A DNA stretch of 54,116 bases from Gallionellaceae bacterium. Lineage in GTDB: Bacteria; Pseudomonadota; Gammaproteobacteria; Burkholderiales; Gallionellaceae. The stretch is taken from NCBI GenBank assembly GCA_030834965.1, contig JAUQWW010000068.1, forward strand, positions 1 through 54,116. The letters run 5' to 3'. Both the position numbers and the translations under genes were made by a program. Below the pieces are notes generated by a model. The model was not told the DNA's origin, did not search any database, and saw only the letters and a list, made by a program, of their open reading frames with translations. Shown here one piece after another: positions 27,541 to 36,500 of this stretch (position 1 is the first letter of the stretch; every line of letters starts with the position of its first letter).

Positions 27541-27630
27541 TTAGTCGCTAGTTGGTATTGTCGTGGAGCCTGCCCTGAGCGAAGCCGAAGGGCGGCTTTT
27601 TTGAACTGGCGTGTAACGACTAGCGACTAA
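27541..27630. repeat. Inverted repeat flanking the post-dapD terminator
   Basis: TTAGTCGCTAGT at 27541-27552 is exactly repeated in inverse orientation as ACTAGCGACTAA at 27619-27630, with the terminator-like hairpin between them. The whole block between dapD and pilU could fold into a long interrupted cruciform and looks like a small dispersed element rather than gene-specific sequence. Confidence 0.65.
27568..27606 (+). terminator. Terminator-like hairpin after dapD
   Basis: GCC-T-GCCCT (27568-27576) pairs with AGGGC-GGC (27589-27596) around a loop and is followed by a run of six T (27597-27602). The core also resembles the common intergenic repeat CCCTGAGC...GAAGGG. It is flanked by the outer inverted repeat listed separately. 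Confidence 0.6.
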
Positions 27631-27652
27631 ATACTGTTCCCAGGAGAACTTA

Positions 27653-28828
27653 ATGATCATCACCCCGCTGTTGCAGCTTGCCGTTGACAAAAAGGCCTCC
27701 GACCTTTTCATCACCCAGGGTGCGCCGATCAATATCAAGATCGACGGCGTGTCCATGCCGGTAAATGACCAGCAACTGGATGCCGAATCCATCAGGCGCA
27801 TTGCCTACGAGATATTGACGCCGGACCAGATCGTCGCGTTTGAGGCGCACATGGAAATGAACATTTCCCTGCGCGTGCCGAAAGTCGGCAATTTCCGCGT
27901 CAATTTTTTCCGCCAGCGCGGGAGCATTGCCATCGTCATCCGCTACGTGCCGGCGAAAATTCTCCAGATCGAAGAGCTGAACCTGCCGTCAATACTCAAA
28001 GAACTCATCATGGCAAAACGCGGACTGGTGCTGATGGTCGGCGCGACCGGGTCCGGCAAGTCCACTACGCTGGCATCCATGATCGACTACCGCAACCAGA
28101 CAACCAGCGGCCATATCCTGACCATTGAAGATCCCGTGGAATATCTGTTCCACCACAACAAGAGCATCATCAATCAGCGCGAAGTGGGCGAGGATACCGA
28201 ATCCTATGAATCCGCCCTGACCAACGCCATGCGTGAAGCGCCGGATGTGCTGATGATAGGTGAAATCCGCGACCGCGAAACACTGAAGCACGCGCTCATC
28301 TTTGCCCAGACCGGACACCTGTGCCTGTCCACGCTGCACGCCAATAACAGTTATCACGCGCTCAACCGCATCATCAATTTCTTCCCCTATGATGCGCGGC
28401 AATCGGTGCTTTCCGATTTGTCCATGTGCTTGCGCGCGGTCATTTCGCAACGCCTGGTGAGGGGCCTGAATGGCAAGCTGGTGCCTGCGGTGGAAACGCT
28501 GCTTAACACTTCGCTGATTGCCGACCTGATCAAGAATGACGAGATCGACAAAATACGCGATGCCATCGGGCAGAGTGTTTCGCCCGGTTCGCAGACCTTT
28601 GAGCAGGCGCTGGTCAAACTATTCAAGAACGGCATCATCAGCAAGGAAGAAGCGCTGCGCAATGCGGATTCCGCCAGCAACATCTCTTCCCTGATCGATT
28701 ACTCGCAAACCACCAAGATGAAAGTGTTTGACCCAAATGCCCCGAAGCCGGATGAAAAACCCGCCTCCCCCCCATCCGATTTCGGCAACATCACGCTGAA
28801 TATTGACATCCCCGATGCCGGCCGATGA
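27653..28828 (+). CDS. pilU: PilU-type twitching-motility ATPase
   Basis: A 391-residue member of the PilT/PilU secretion-ATPase family, which drives type IV pilus retraction. Motifs: N-terminal KKASDLFITQGAPINIKIDG, Walker A GATGSGKST (about residues 130-138), the Asp box TIEDPVEYLFHH, Walker B VLMIGEIRDRET and the His box HLCLSTLHANN. The longer C-terminal tail (to FGNITLNIDIP), and the PilU-like QREVGEDTESYESAL in place of typical PilT sequence, favour PilU. CAGGAG lies 7 bp before the ATG. It stands between dapD and dapE with no other pilus gene in the window. Confidence 0.92.
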   Translation: MIITPLLQLAVDKKASDLFITQGAPINIKIDGVSMPVNDQQLDAESIRRIAYEILTPDQIVAFEAHMEMNISLRVPKVGNFRVNFFRQRGSIAIVIRYVPAKILQIEELNLPSILKELIMAKRGLVLMVGATGSGKSTTLASMIDYRNQTTSGHILTIEDPVEYLFHHNKSIINQREVGEDTESYESALTNAMREAPDVLMIGEIRDRETLKHALIFAQTGHLCLSTLHANNSYHALNRIINFFPYDARQSVLSDLSMCLRAVISQRLVRGLNGKLVPAVETLLNTSLIADLIKNDEIDKIRDAIGQSVSPGSQTFEQALVKLFKNGIISKEEALRNADSASNISSLIDYSQTTKMKVFDPNAPKPDEKPASPPSDFGNITLNIDIPDAGR

Positions 28829-28893
28829 ATGGATTTCAGCGCATGTTCCTGCGATGAAACACATCATGCAATACCTTAACCTCTGAGCCCTGA

Positions 28894-30221
<1,328 letters not shown>

Positions 30222-31127
30222 ATGGGCAACAATTATTTTTCAGAGGCAAGCGACAACCTCCGGACAGTGCGCGACTGCCTGCGTTTTGCAGTCAGCCGCT
30301 TCAATGAAGGCAAACTGTTCTTTGGCCACGGCAGCGCAACCGCCTACGATGAGGCGGCCTACCTCATCCTGCACACGCTGCATCTGCCGCTGGACCGCCT
30401 CGATCCTTTCCTTGACGCCGCCCTCACCCACACCGAACGATATGAGGTATTGAACATCATCGAGAAGCGTGTCGAGCAACGCACGCCTGCCGCCTATCTG
30501 ACGCATGAAGCATGGCTGGGCGATTTCAGTTTCTATGTGGATGAGCGCGCCATCGTGCCGCGCTCGTTCATTGCCGAACTGCTGCGCGAGCAACTCGCGC
30601 CATGGGTGGACGATCCGGACAGCATCGCCCATATACTGGACATGTGCACCGGCAGCGGCTGTCTCGCCATCCTGGCTGCATACGCCTTCCCCGGTGCCGA
30701 CGTGGATGCGGCGGACATTTCCACGGACGCATTGGAAGTGGCGCGGCGCAATGTCACCGATTACGGGCTGGAAGACCGGGTGGACCTCATCGAGTCCAAC
30801 CTGTTCGCTGCACTGAAGCACAGAAAATACGACATCATCATCAGCAACCCACCTTACGTGGATGCATCCTCGATGGCAGCGCTGCCGCCGGAATACCACC
30901 ACGAGCCGCAATCCGCGCTGGGTAGCGGAAAGGACGGCCTGGACGCGACACGCGAAATCCTCAGGCAGGCAGCCGAGCATCTGCACCCGGGTGGACTGCT
31001 GGTGGTAGAAATCGGGCACAACCGCGAAGCGCTCGAAGCCGCATTTCCCAAGCTGCCCTTCACCTGGCTGGAGGTGGCTGCAGGCGATGAATTCGTCTTC
31101 CTGCTGCGCCGCGAGGACTTAATCTAA
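30222..31127 (+). CDS. prmB: Ribosomal protein L3 N5-glutamine methyltransferase PrmB
   Basis: A 301-residue SAM-dependent methyltransferase of the HemK/PrmB family that methylates a glutamine of ribosomal protein L3. The SAM motif reads ILDMCTGSGCLAI and the catalytic NPPY motif is in IISNPPYVDA (about residue 208). The N-terminal helical domain with FGHGSATAYDEAAYLILHTLHLPLD and the central RTPAAYLTHEAWLGDFSFYVDERAIVPRS are PrmB-like rather than PrmC-like. The ATG directly abuts the microprotein stop. Confidence 0.94.
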   Translation: MGNNYFSEASDNLRTVRDCLRFAVSRFNEGKLFFGHGSATAYDEAAYLILHTLHLPLDRLDPFLDAALTHTERYEVLNIIEKRVEQRTPAAYLTHEAWLGDFSFYVDERAIVPRSFIAELLREQLAPWVDDPDSIAHILDMCTGSGCLAILAAYAFPGADVDAADISTDALEVARRNVTDYGLEDRVDLIESNLFAALKHRKYDIIISNPPYVDASSMAALPPEYHHEPQSALGSGKDGLDATREILRQAAEHLHPGGLLVVEIGHNREALEAAFPKLPFTWLEVAAGDEFVFLLRREDLI

Positions 31128-31131
31128 CCCG

Positions 31132-31947
31132 ATGGCCGTTGACCACTACGAAAATTTCCCCGTCGCCTCCATCCTGCTGCCCAAGCGCCTGCGGCGCGCG
31201 GTGGAACTCATCTACCATTTCGCGCGCCAGGCCGACGATTTTGCCGATGAAGGCGATCTCCCCGATGCAGAACGTCTGGCCAGGCTCGATAGCTTCCGTG
31301 CGGAACTGAAACGCATCGCCCAGCACGAAACGCCGCAGGCCCCCCTGTTTCGCGATCTGGCGGTCATCATTGCCGAACACCAACTGCCGCTGCAATTGTT
31401 TCATGACCTGCTCGATGCCTTCTCGCAGGATGTGATCAAAAAGCGCTACGCCAATTTTGACGAGGTGCTGGATTACTGTCGCCGTTCCGCCAACCCCGTG
31501 GGCGCATTGTTGCTGCACCTGTATGAACAGGCGACGCCGCAGAATCTGGTTTACTCGGACAACATTTGTACATCTCTGCAGCTCATCAATTTCTGGCAGG
31601 ACGTCACCAAGGACCATGCGATCGGCCGCATCTACCTGCCGCAGGACGAGATGGCGCGCTTCGGCGTGACTGAGGCGCATATCGCGGAAAGCCGCGTGGA
31701 TGAGGCATGGCAACAACTCATGCAATTTCAGGTGCAACGTGCGCGCGACATAATGAAGAGCGGCGCACCGCTCGGCAGCATTCTCAGCGGCCGCATCGGC
31801 CTGGAAATGCGCCTCATCATTGCAGGCGGAAATCGCATCCTTGCGAAACTGGAGAGCGTCCAGTTCGACATGTTCCGCCGCCGCCCGGTGCTGCGGCCGT
31901 TCGACTGGGTTATCATGCTGGCCAAGAGTGCTCCGTTCCATTTATAA
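31132..31947 (+). CDS. hpnC: Hydroxysqualene synthase HpnC
   Basis: A 271-residue trans-isoprenyl diphosphate synthase of the squalene/phytoene synthase class. In the hopanoid route HpnC converts presqualene diphosphate to hydroxysqualene. Metal-binding acidic motifs are visible: FARQADDFADEG in the N-terminal part and NFWQDVTKDHAIGRIYLP in the C-terminal part. It begins 4 bp after prmB and is followed by hpnD and hpnE, the arrangement typical of hopanoid clusters. The distinction from HpnD is based on this order and on the N-terminus VDHYENFPVAS. Confidence 0.92.
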   Translation: MAVDHYENFPVASILLPKRLRRAVELIYHFARQADDFADEGDLPDAERLARLDSFRAELKRIAQHETPQAPLFRDLAVIIAEHQLPLQLFHDLLDAFSQDVIKKRYANFDEVLDYCRRSANPVGALLLHLYEQATPQNLVYSDNICTSLQLINFWQDVTKDHAIGRIYLPQDEMARFGVTEAHIAESRVDEAWQQLMQFQVQRARDIMKSGAPLGSILSGRIGLEMRLIIAGGNRILAKLESVQFDMFRRRPVLRPFDWVIMLAKSAPFHL

Positions 31948-31956
31948 AAATCATTT

Positions 31957-32039
31957 GCCACAGAGATCACAGAGCACACAGAGAGAAACAAAACTTGACG
32001 CTGCATAGCCTTCTCTGTGAACTCTGTGTTCTCTGTGGC
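31957..32039. repeat. Dispersed inverted repeat (CCACAGAG / CTCTGTGG type)
   Basis: The left arm, GCCACAGAGAtCACAGAG with CACAGAGAG, pairs with the right arm, which ends TTCTCTGTGGC; the centre is about 25 bp. The result is an imperfect palindrome of about 83 bp filling most of the hpnC-hpnD gap. Similar CACAGAG/CTCTGTG palindromes occur as intergenic repeats in many proteobacteria. It could affect the stability of the hpn transcript. Confidence 0.75.
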
Positions 32040-32061
32040 TGATTAATACTTAGCAACAACT

Positions 32062-32895
32062 ATGACACCTGATCAATACTGCCAGGACAAAGCCGCCGCC
32101 AGCGGCTCCAGCTTCTACTACAGTTTCATGTTCCTGCCGTCGGACAAGCGCCGCGCCATCACCGCGCTGTATGCCTTTTGCCGCGAAGTGGACGATGTGG
32201 TGGACGAATGCTCGGACGAGAACGTCGCGCGCACCACGCTGGCCTGGTGGCGCGGCCAGGTGGCGGACATCTACACCGGCAAGCCGCAGCACCCGGTCGC
32301 GCAGGCGCTGGTGCCGGTGGTCAAACAGTTCAACCTGCCGCAGGAACATCTGCACGAAATCATAGACGGCATGGAAATGGACTTGCAGCACCAGCACTAT
32401 GCCGACTTCAAGACGCTGCAACTGTATTGCTACCGCGTCGCCTCAGTAGTCGGCCTGCTCTCGGCGGAGATTTTCGGCTACACCGACCGCAGAACGCTCA
32501 AATACGCACACGACCTCGGCATCGCCTTCCAGCTCACCAACATCATCCGCGACGTGGGCGAAGATGCGCGGCGCGGCCGCATCTACCTGCCGCAGGATGA
32601 ACTGCAGCAATTCGGCGTCAGCCCCACCGACATCCTGAACGCACGCGAGAGCGAGAGCTTCCACAAACTGATGCAGTTCCAGATCGAACGCGCACAGGGC
32701 TTCTACAAGCTGGCATTCGCGCAGCTGCCCGCCGCCGACCGCAAGGCACAGCGCACCGGCCTCATCATGGCAGCAATCTACCGCGCCACGCTGGATGAAA
32801 TCATTGCCAGCGGCTGCCACGTGCTGAAAGAGCGCATCTCGCTCACGCCGCTGCGCAAGCTGTGGATCGCGTATAAGACGTGGTGGAAGAACTAG
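32062..32895 (+). CDS. hpnD: Presqualene diphosphate synthase HpnD
   Basis: A 277-residue squalene/phytoene-synthase-fold enzyme that condenses two farnesyl diphosphates to presqualene diphosphate. Diagnostic stretches: SGSSFYYSFMFLPSDKRRAI, the first Asp motif FCREVDDVVDE, YCYRVASVVGLLSAEIFGY, and the second Asp motif NIIRDVGEDARRGRIYLP. The length matches the family. It supplies HpnC in the same operon. Confidence 0.95.
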   Translation: MTPDQYCQDKAAASGSSFYYSFMFLPSDKRRAITALYAFCREVDDVVDECSDENVARTTLAWWRGQVADIYTGKPQHPVAQALVPVVKQFNLPQEHLHEIIDGMEMDLQHQHYADFKTLQLYCYRVASVVGLLSAEIFGYTDRRTLKYAHDLGIAFQLTNIIRDVGEDARRGRIYLPQDELQQFGVSPTDILNARESESFHKLMQFQIERAQGFYKLAFAQLPAADRKAQRTGLIMAAIYRATLDEIIASGCHVLKERISLTPLRKLWIAYKTWWKN

Positions 32896-32907
32896 TAGGT
32901 GCGGCAG

Positions 32908-32945
32908 CCCTCTCCCTAACCCTCTCCCACAAGTGGGCGAGGGGA
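32908..32945. repeat. CCCTCTCCC-type palindromic repeat, copy 1 (intergenic)
   Basis: CCCTCTCCCTAACCCTCTCC, followed by CAAGTGGGCGAGGGG, lies between hpnD and hpnE. It belongs to the same family as the copies inside hpnE and potC: a C-rich CCCTCTCCC arm and a G-rich GGGAGAGGG-like arm around a short loop. It ends 36 bp before the hpnE ATG. Confidence 0.75.
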
Positions 32946-32980
32946 CAATCGTTATTTTTCCCGTGCGGGAGAAATACTCT

Positions 32981-34360
32981 ATGAATACTGCCATCATCGG
33001 CGGCGGCTATGCCGGCATGGCCGCCGCTGTGACGCTGGCAGAACGCAATATTCCCGTCACCGTATTCGAAAGTTCCAAACAGCTCGGCGGACGCGCGCGC
33101 GGTGTCCTGTATAACGACACCCAGCTCGATAACGGCCAGCACATCCTGCTCGGCTGCTATCACCACACGCTCAATCTCATCGAACAGGTCGGCGGAAATA
33201 TCGAAGCGGACTTTCTGCGCCTGCCGCTGCAACTCACGCTGCATAACCGTTTTGAACTGAAGACACCCCACCTGCCCGCCCCGTTGCATACGCTGGTTGG
33301 ATTGCTGACTGCGCATGGCCTGTCTTTCGCACAGCGATTCAGCGCCATGCGCTTCATGCTCGCCATGCGCAAGAACAATTTCACACTCCCCTCCCCCGCC
33401 TGCGGGGGAGGGGCTGGGGGAGAGGGTACAAGCCTTGTCGAAAACACCCTCTCCCCAACCCTCTCCCGCACCCAGGAGAGGGGGCAAGACATCACGGCAG
33501 CCGAACTGCTGCGCACTTACGGCCAGGATGAAGCATTGATCCGCCTGCTATGGGAGCCGATCTGCATCTCCGCACTCAACACCCCGGTACACAAGGCCTC
33601 CGCGCAAGTGCTGCTGAATGTGCTGCGCGACAGCCTGAATGGTGCGCGCAGCGATAGCGACATCCTGCTGCCGCGCATCAATTTCTCGGCACTGCTCCCG
33701 GAGCGTGCAGCGGAATATGTAAAGCAACGTGGCGGCAGGATAATCACCTCGTGCAGCGTTGACAGCATCGTTCCGCATGGCAATGAAACCGAACTGGTAA
33801 CGGCAGAGGGCACGCAGCGCTACAGCCACGTCATCTGCGCTGCATCGCCCAGCAGTGCCACGCGCCTGTTCCGCACAGTGCCGCAACTCGCACCCATAGC
33901 CGCACAGATCGAGGCGATGACCTTTCAACCCATCTACACCGTCTATCTGCAATACCCGGAACATATGCGCCTGCCGCATCCCATGCTGGGCTTCGATCAA
34001 TGTTTCTCACAATGGCTGTTCGACAAAGGGCAGATCGCCGGACACCACGGCCTTATCTCCGCCGTGATTAGCGCGGAAGGATTGCATCAGGAACTTGATC
34101 AGGACCAACTTGCGCAGAAAGTTGCGCGGGAACTGCGCGAACAGCTCGGCATCACAGAAGCGCCACTGTGGCACAAAGTCATCGCCGAAAAACGCGCCAC
34201 CTTCTCTTGCGAACCAGACCTTGACCGCCCCGCCCTTACCACGCCGCTGGCCAATGTATTGCTGGCTGGCGACTATACGGCGGGGGATTATCCGGCAACA
34301 CTGGAGGGGGCGGTGATGAGCGGCATAAGATGCGCAAGAGAAATATCTCAGCTTGCGTGA
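32981..34360 (+). CDS. hpnE: Hydroxysqualene dehydroxylase HpnE with an in-frame repeat insertion
   Basis: A 459-residue FAD amine-oxidase-fold protein that reduces hydroxysqualene to squalene. The ATG at 32981 is chosen because GGGAGA precedes it and the protein then begins with the Rossmann motif MNTAIIGGGYAGMAAAV; longer frames add translated repeat DNA. Other family stretches are ESSKQLGGRARG, DNGQHILLGCYHHT, LWEPICISALNTPV and, near the end, VLLAGDYTAGDYPATLEGA. Residues about 136-168 (LPSPACGGGAGGEGT to TLSPTLSRTQERG) are not family sequence: they are the translation of a CCCTCTCCC-type palindromic repeat pair inserted in frame. Whether the enzyme tolerates the insert is unknown, but the frame is open on both sides. 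Confidence 0.93.
   Translation: MNTAIIGGGYAGMAAAVTLAERNIPVTVFESSKQLGGRARGVLYNDTQLDNGQHILLGCYHHTLNLIEQVGGNIEADFLRLPLQLTLHNRFELKTPHLPAPLHTLVGLLTAHGLSFAQRFSAMRFMLAMRKNNFTLPSPACGGGAGGEGTSLVENTLSPTLSRTQERGQDITAAELLRTYGQDEALIRLLWEPICISALNTPVHKASAQVLLNVLRDSLNGARSDSDILLPRINFSALLPERAAEYVKQRGGRIITSCSVDSIVPHGNETELVTAEGTQRYSHVICAASPSSATRLFRTVPQLAPIAAQIEAMTFQPIYTVYLQYPEHMRLPHPMLGFDQCFSQWLFDKGQIAGHHGLISAVISAEGLHQELDQDQLAQKVARELREQLGITEAPLWHKVIAEKRATFSCEPDLDRPALTTPLANVLLAGDYTAGDYPATLEGAVMSGIRCAREISQLA
33386..33484. repeat. CCCTCTCCC-type palindromic repeat pair inside hpnE, copies 2 and 3
   Basis: Copy 2 (33386-33426) has CTCCCCTCCCCCGCCTG and GCGGGGGAGGGGCTGGGGGA; copy 3 (33447-33484) has CCCTCTCCCCAACCCTCTCC and ends GGAGAGGGGGC. 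The two are in inverse orientation around about 20 bp. Together they keep the hpnE frame open. Confidence 0.85.
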
Positions 34361-34404
34361 TGCACAAATACGTTTTTCAGGGGCAAGGCCAGGTTGCCAC
34401 GTGA

Positions 34405-34788
34405 TTATTTTGCCTCATCGATCATCCTGATTGTTGCTTCTTCAACCTCGTTGGCGATTTTTGCCAATGCCGCATCCTTAGATAACGATGAGAGTATTTG
34501 CGCTGGCTTGATCATCCCGATTCTGGTTTTATTATTTTCGGTATAAACGGAAATGCGGCATGGCAGCGCCATGTTCAGGCGCATGTCGGTCACCAGAACC
34601 TTGGCTGCCTGACCCGGGTTGCATACCTCAAACACCTTGCACTGCTCCGTGAATGCCACCCCTTTGCTGCGCAGCGTCGTGCCCAGATCATGCACATGCA
34701 GCACCCCGAAGTTATGACGCTTCACGGCAGCCTCGAGGTCGACGGATGCTTGGTCAAACGATTTGTCGCTTTCAACAATGTAATACAT
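34405..34788 (-). CDS. DUF302-domain protein
   Basis: 127 residues matching the DUF302 pattern (SFDQASVDLEAAVKRHNFGVLHVHDLG, then EVCNPGQAAKVLVTDMRLNMALPCRISVY, then KTRIGMIKPAQIL). DUF302 proteins form a small alpha/beta fold of uncertain function, often found with redox, copper or sulfur genes. GAGGT precedes the ATG by about 5 bp on the minus strand. There is no signal peptide, so it is probably cytoplasmic. It lies between convergent hpnE and the EAL-HDOD gene, which is also on the minus strand. Confidence 0.85.
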   Translation of the reverse strand: MYYIVESDKSFDQASVDLEAAVKRHNFGVLHVHDLGTTLRSKGVAFTEQCKVFEVCNPGQAAKVLVTDMRLNMALPCRISVYTENNKTRIGMIKPAQILSSLSKDAALAKIANEVEEATIRMIDEAK

Positions 34789-34848
34789 GAATTACCTCGT
34801 TTAGTTGAATGTTAGGAATGCTTTTGCCCACTGTGCGGCCCTTCCAGG

Positions 34849-36075
34849 CTACCAGTTGGTAATAGCGTTTGCCCAGCTCAGCGCTTTCAGCTGAGCATTG
34901 TTAAGTTCATTCACACTCAGCCTGGAATGGGTGCACAATTTCTGCTGCAGGCTGGCCATATCGTCCGTCTCAAGGCTCTCGCACAGGGCCAGCAACTCGC
35001 CCATGTCTCCGCTCCGCTTCAGCAGCGCGTTTTCCACTTCTTCATGCAGGCTGATGCGTGACACGATTTCAGCAAGCGACTCTCCGATCAGTGTGTCGAG
35101 CAACGACATCATGCCCACCATAAAAGCGCGATCTGCATAGTCGATGTCGTGCGGACACTCCTGTTGCGCGACCAACTCCATGAATTTGCCGCGTGTCGCA
35201 GCAAGTTGCATCAAAGGACTGACCTTGCCCTGCACCTTGTTTGAAGCATACAGCAATAATTGAACCCAGCGCTGCAACGGCAGTCGACCCATTACAACTA
35301 GCCCATGCTTAACTGAACTGATTTTTGTGCCCAAACCAGTGCCAACCGAGTTCACCATGCGCATCAGGTTGTAGGCCAGTTCCGCGTGTTCTTTGAACGC
35401 CTCCTCGATTTCAGAATTATCAGCGCCACTCAACATCAAAGTGAGTATGCGCAATAGCACCAGCCGGGAGGGATTGGTACGCTTGCCGGAGAGAATTTCC
35501 GGGCGCGCAAAATAGTAGCCTTGGAACATGTCAAATCCCATCTCCAGACAGCGGCGTGCCTGCTCCCTGTCTTCCACTTTCTCTGCCAGCAGTTTTACCG
35601 GGTATTGCTTCAACTCGCTGACCAGTCCAGACAGCCTTGCAGGACCAATCTGCATCAAGTCAAGCTTGACCACCTCCACCACGCCGAGCAGCGGCTTGAT
35701 CTCGTCTTTCAATTCCACCACATCGTCCAGCGCCAAACTGAATCCTTTTTCCTTCAATTCATGGCAGCGTGTGATGATTGCAGCATCAATGGTGATGGTT
35801 TCAAGAAGCTCAATCACTACTTGGTTCCTGGGCAGCAACTCGATCAAGTCACTGTGCAGCAAATCTGCATCCAGATTAACGAACCCCTTGTGCACGCCGA
35901 GCACATCTGCAATACCCATCTCTTCAAAGGCATTCACCATTACCTGTGCGGTCGCGTGGGTGCCGTCCACCACCTCGGCAGCCTCACTATTGGCCGAGCG
36001 AAACAACAACTCAAAAGCGAGCAGGTTTTCCCTGCGGTCAACAATAGGCTGACGGGCAAGAAATATTTTTTGCAT
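34849..36075 (-). CDS. EAL-HDOD signalling protein with degenerate EAL motif
   Basis: 408 residues. The ATG at 36075 is preferred over an in-frame TTG at 36096 because AGAGGT lies between them. The N-terminal half (about 1-205) is EAL-like (MQKIFLARQPIVDRRENLLAFELLFRS to GFDMFQGYYFARPEI), but the catalytic EAL reads ELL and other metal ligands are not obvious. It probably binds c-di-GMP or acts as a scaffold rather than cleaving it. The C-terminal half (about 205-395) is an HDOD domain (LMRMVNSVGTGLGTKISSVKHGLVVMGRLPLQRWVQLL). This YuxH/CdgJ-type architecture is linked to motility control in other bacteria. Confidence 0.9.
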   Translation of the reverse strand: MQKIFLARQPIVDRRENLLAFELLFRSANSEAAEVVDGTHATAQVMVNAFEEMGIADVLGVHKGFVNLDADLLHSDLIELLPRNQVVIELLETITIDAAIITRCHELKEKGFSLALDDVVELKDEIKPLLGVVEVVKLDLMQIGPARLSGLVSELKQYPVKLLAEKVEDREQARRCLEMGFDMFQGYYFARPEILSGKRTNPSRLVLLRILTLMLSGADNSEIEEAFKEHAELAYNLMRMVNSVGTGLGTKISSVKHGLVVMGRLPLQRWVQLLLYASNKVQGKVSPLMQLAATRGKFMELVAQQECPHDIDYADRAFMVGMMSLLDTLIGESLAEIVSRISLHEEVENALLKRSGDMGELLALCESLETDDMASLQQKLCTHSRLSVNELNNAQLKALSWANAITNW

Positions 36076-36500
36076 AAATTTGAATACCTCTAACAATCGA
36101 ACTCACATTGTTACTTTCCGGGGAAACCGCATGTAACGTTCGCGTGACAAAACTTGCAGGCAAGCTTTTTGTGCGGCCTTCTACGCAAGTTCAGCCCCTG
36201 TGTGAATAATGCGATGGGGCATGCTCAAAGTGTCCGGCAGCGAGTTTATATCATGTTTTATCTTCACATTAATGCCACGAATAAGCATGGAATTCTTCAT
36301 GTCGGATGCGCACAAATCTGGATTTCAGATACCGATTATCTTATTGCCGTAAAGCAAGTAATATCGTCGCAGTGGCGCTGTACCTTGTCGCTCATGCCAA
36401 TTGAAATAAATGAATCTGATTATCTCTGCAGGCATGAATGCCCAAAGTATGAGGATTGCGCCAGTAATCATTGAGTCGACAGTTTTAAGGATAACCAACA
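36076..36500. other. Gap with no firmly supported gene
   Basis: About 420 bp between the EAL-HDOD gene and the divergent cupredoxin gene. It must contain both promoters, but I found no convincing -35/-10 pair. An open frame of 106 codons on the plus strand covers much of it; its best start would be the ATG at 36253 (see the separate low-confidence entry). No RNA-like structure was recognised. Confidence 0.4.
36253..36474 (+). CDS. Possible small Cys-rich protein
   Basis: A 73-residue open frame starting MFYLHINATNKHGILHVG and ending with a Cys/His cluster (YLCRHECPKYEDCASNH). There is no good ribosome binding site and no recognised family. The amino-acid composition is plausible for a real protein, and the C-terminal CxxxC...C pattern could bind a metal, but it may be a chance frame. 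It lies 26 bp before the cupredoxin gene on the same strand. Confidence 0.3.
   Translation: MFYLHINATNKHGILHVGCAQIWISDTDYLIAVKQVISSQWRCTLSLMPIEINESDYLCRHECPKYEDCASNH

Noticed and set aside
33386-33484. Frameshift or pseudogene in hpnE
   Set aside because: The reading frame remains open through the repeat and all downstream family motifs are in the same frame.
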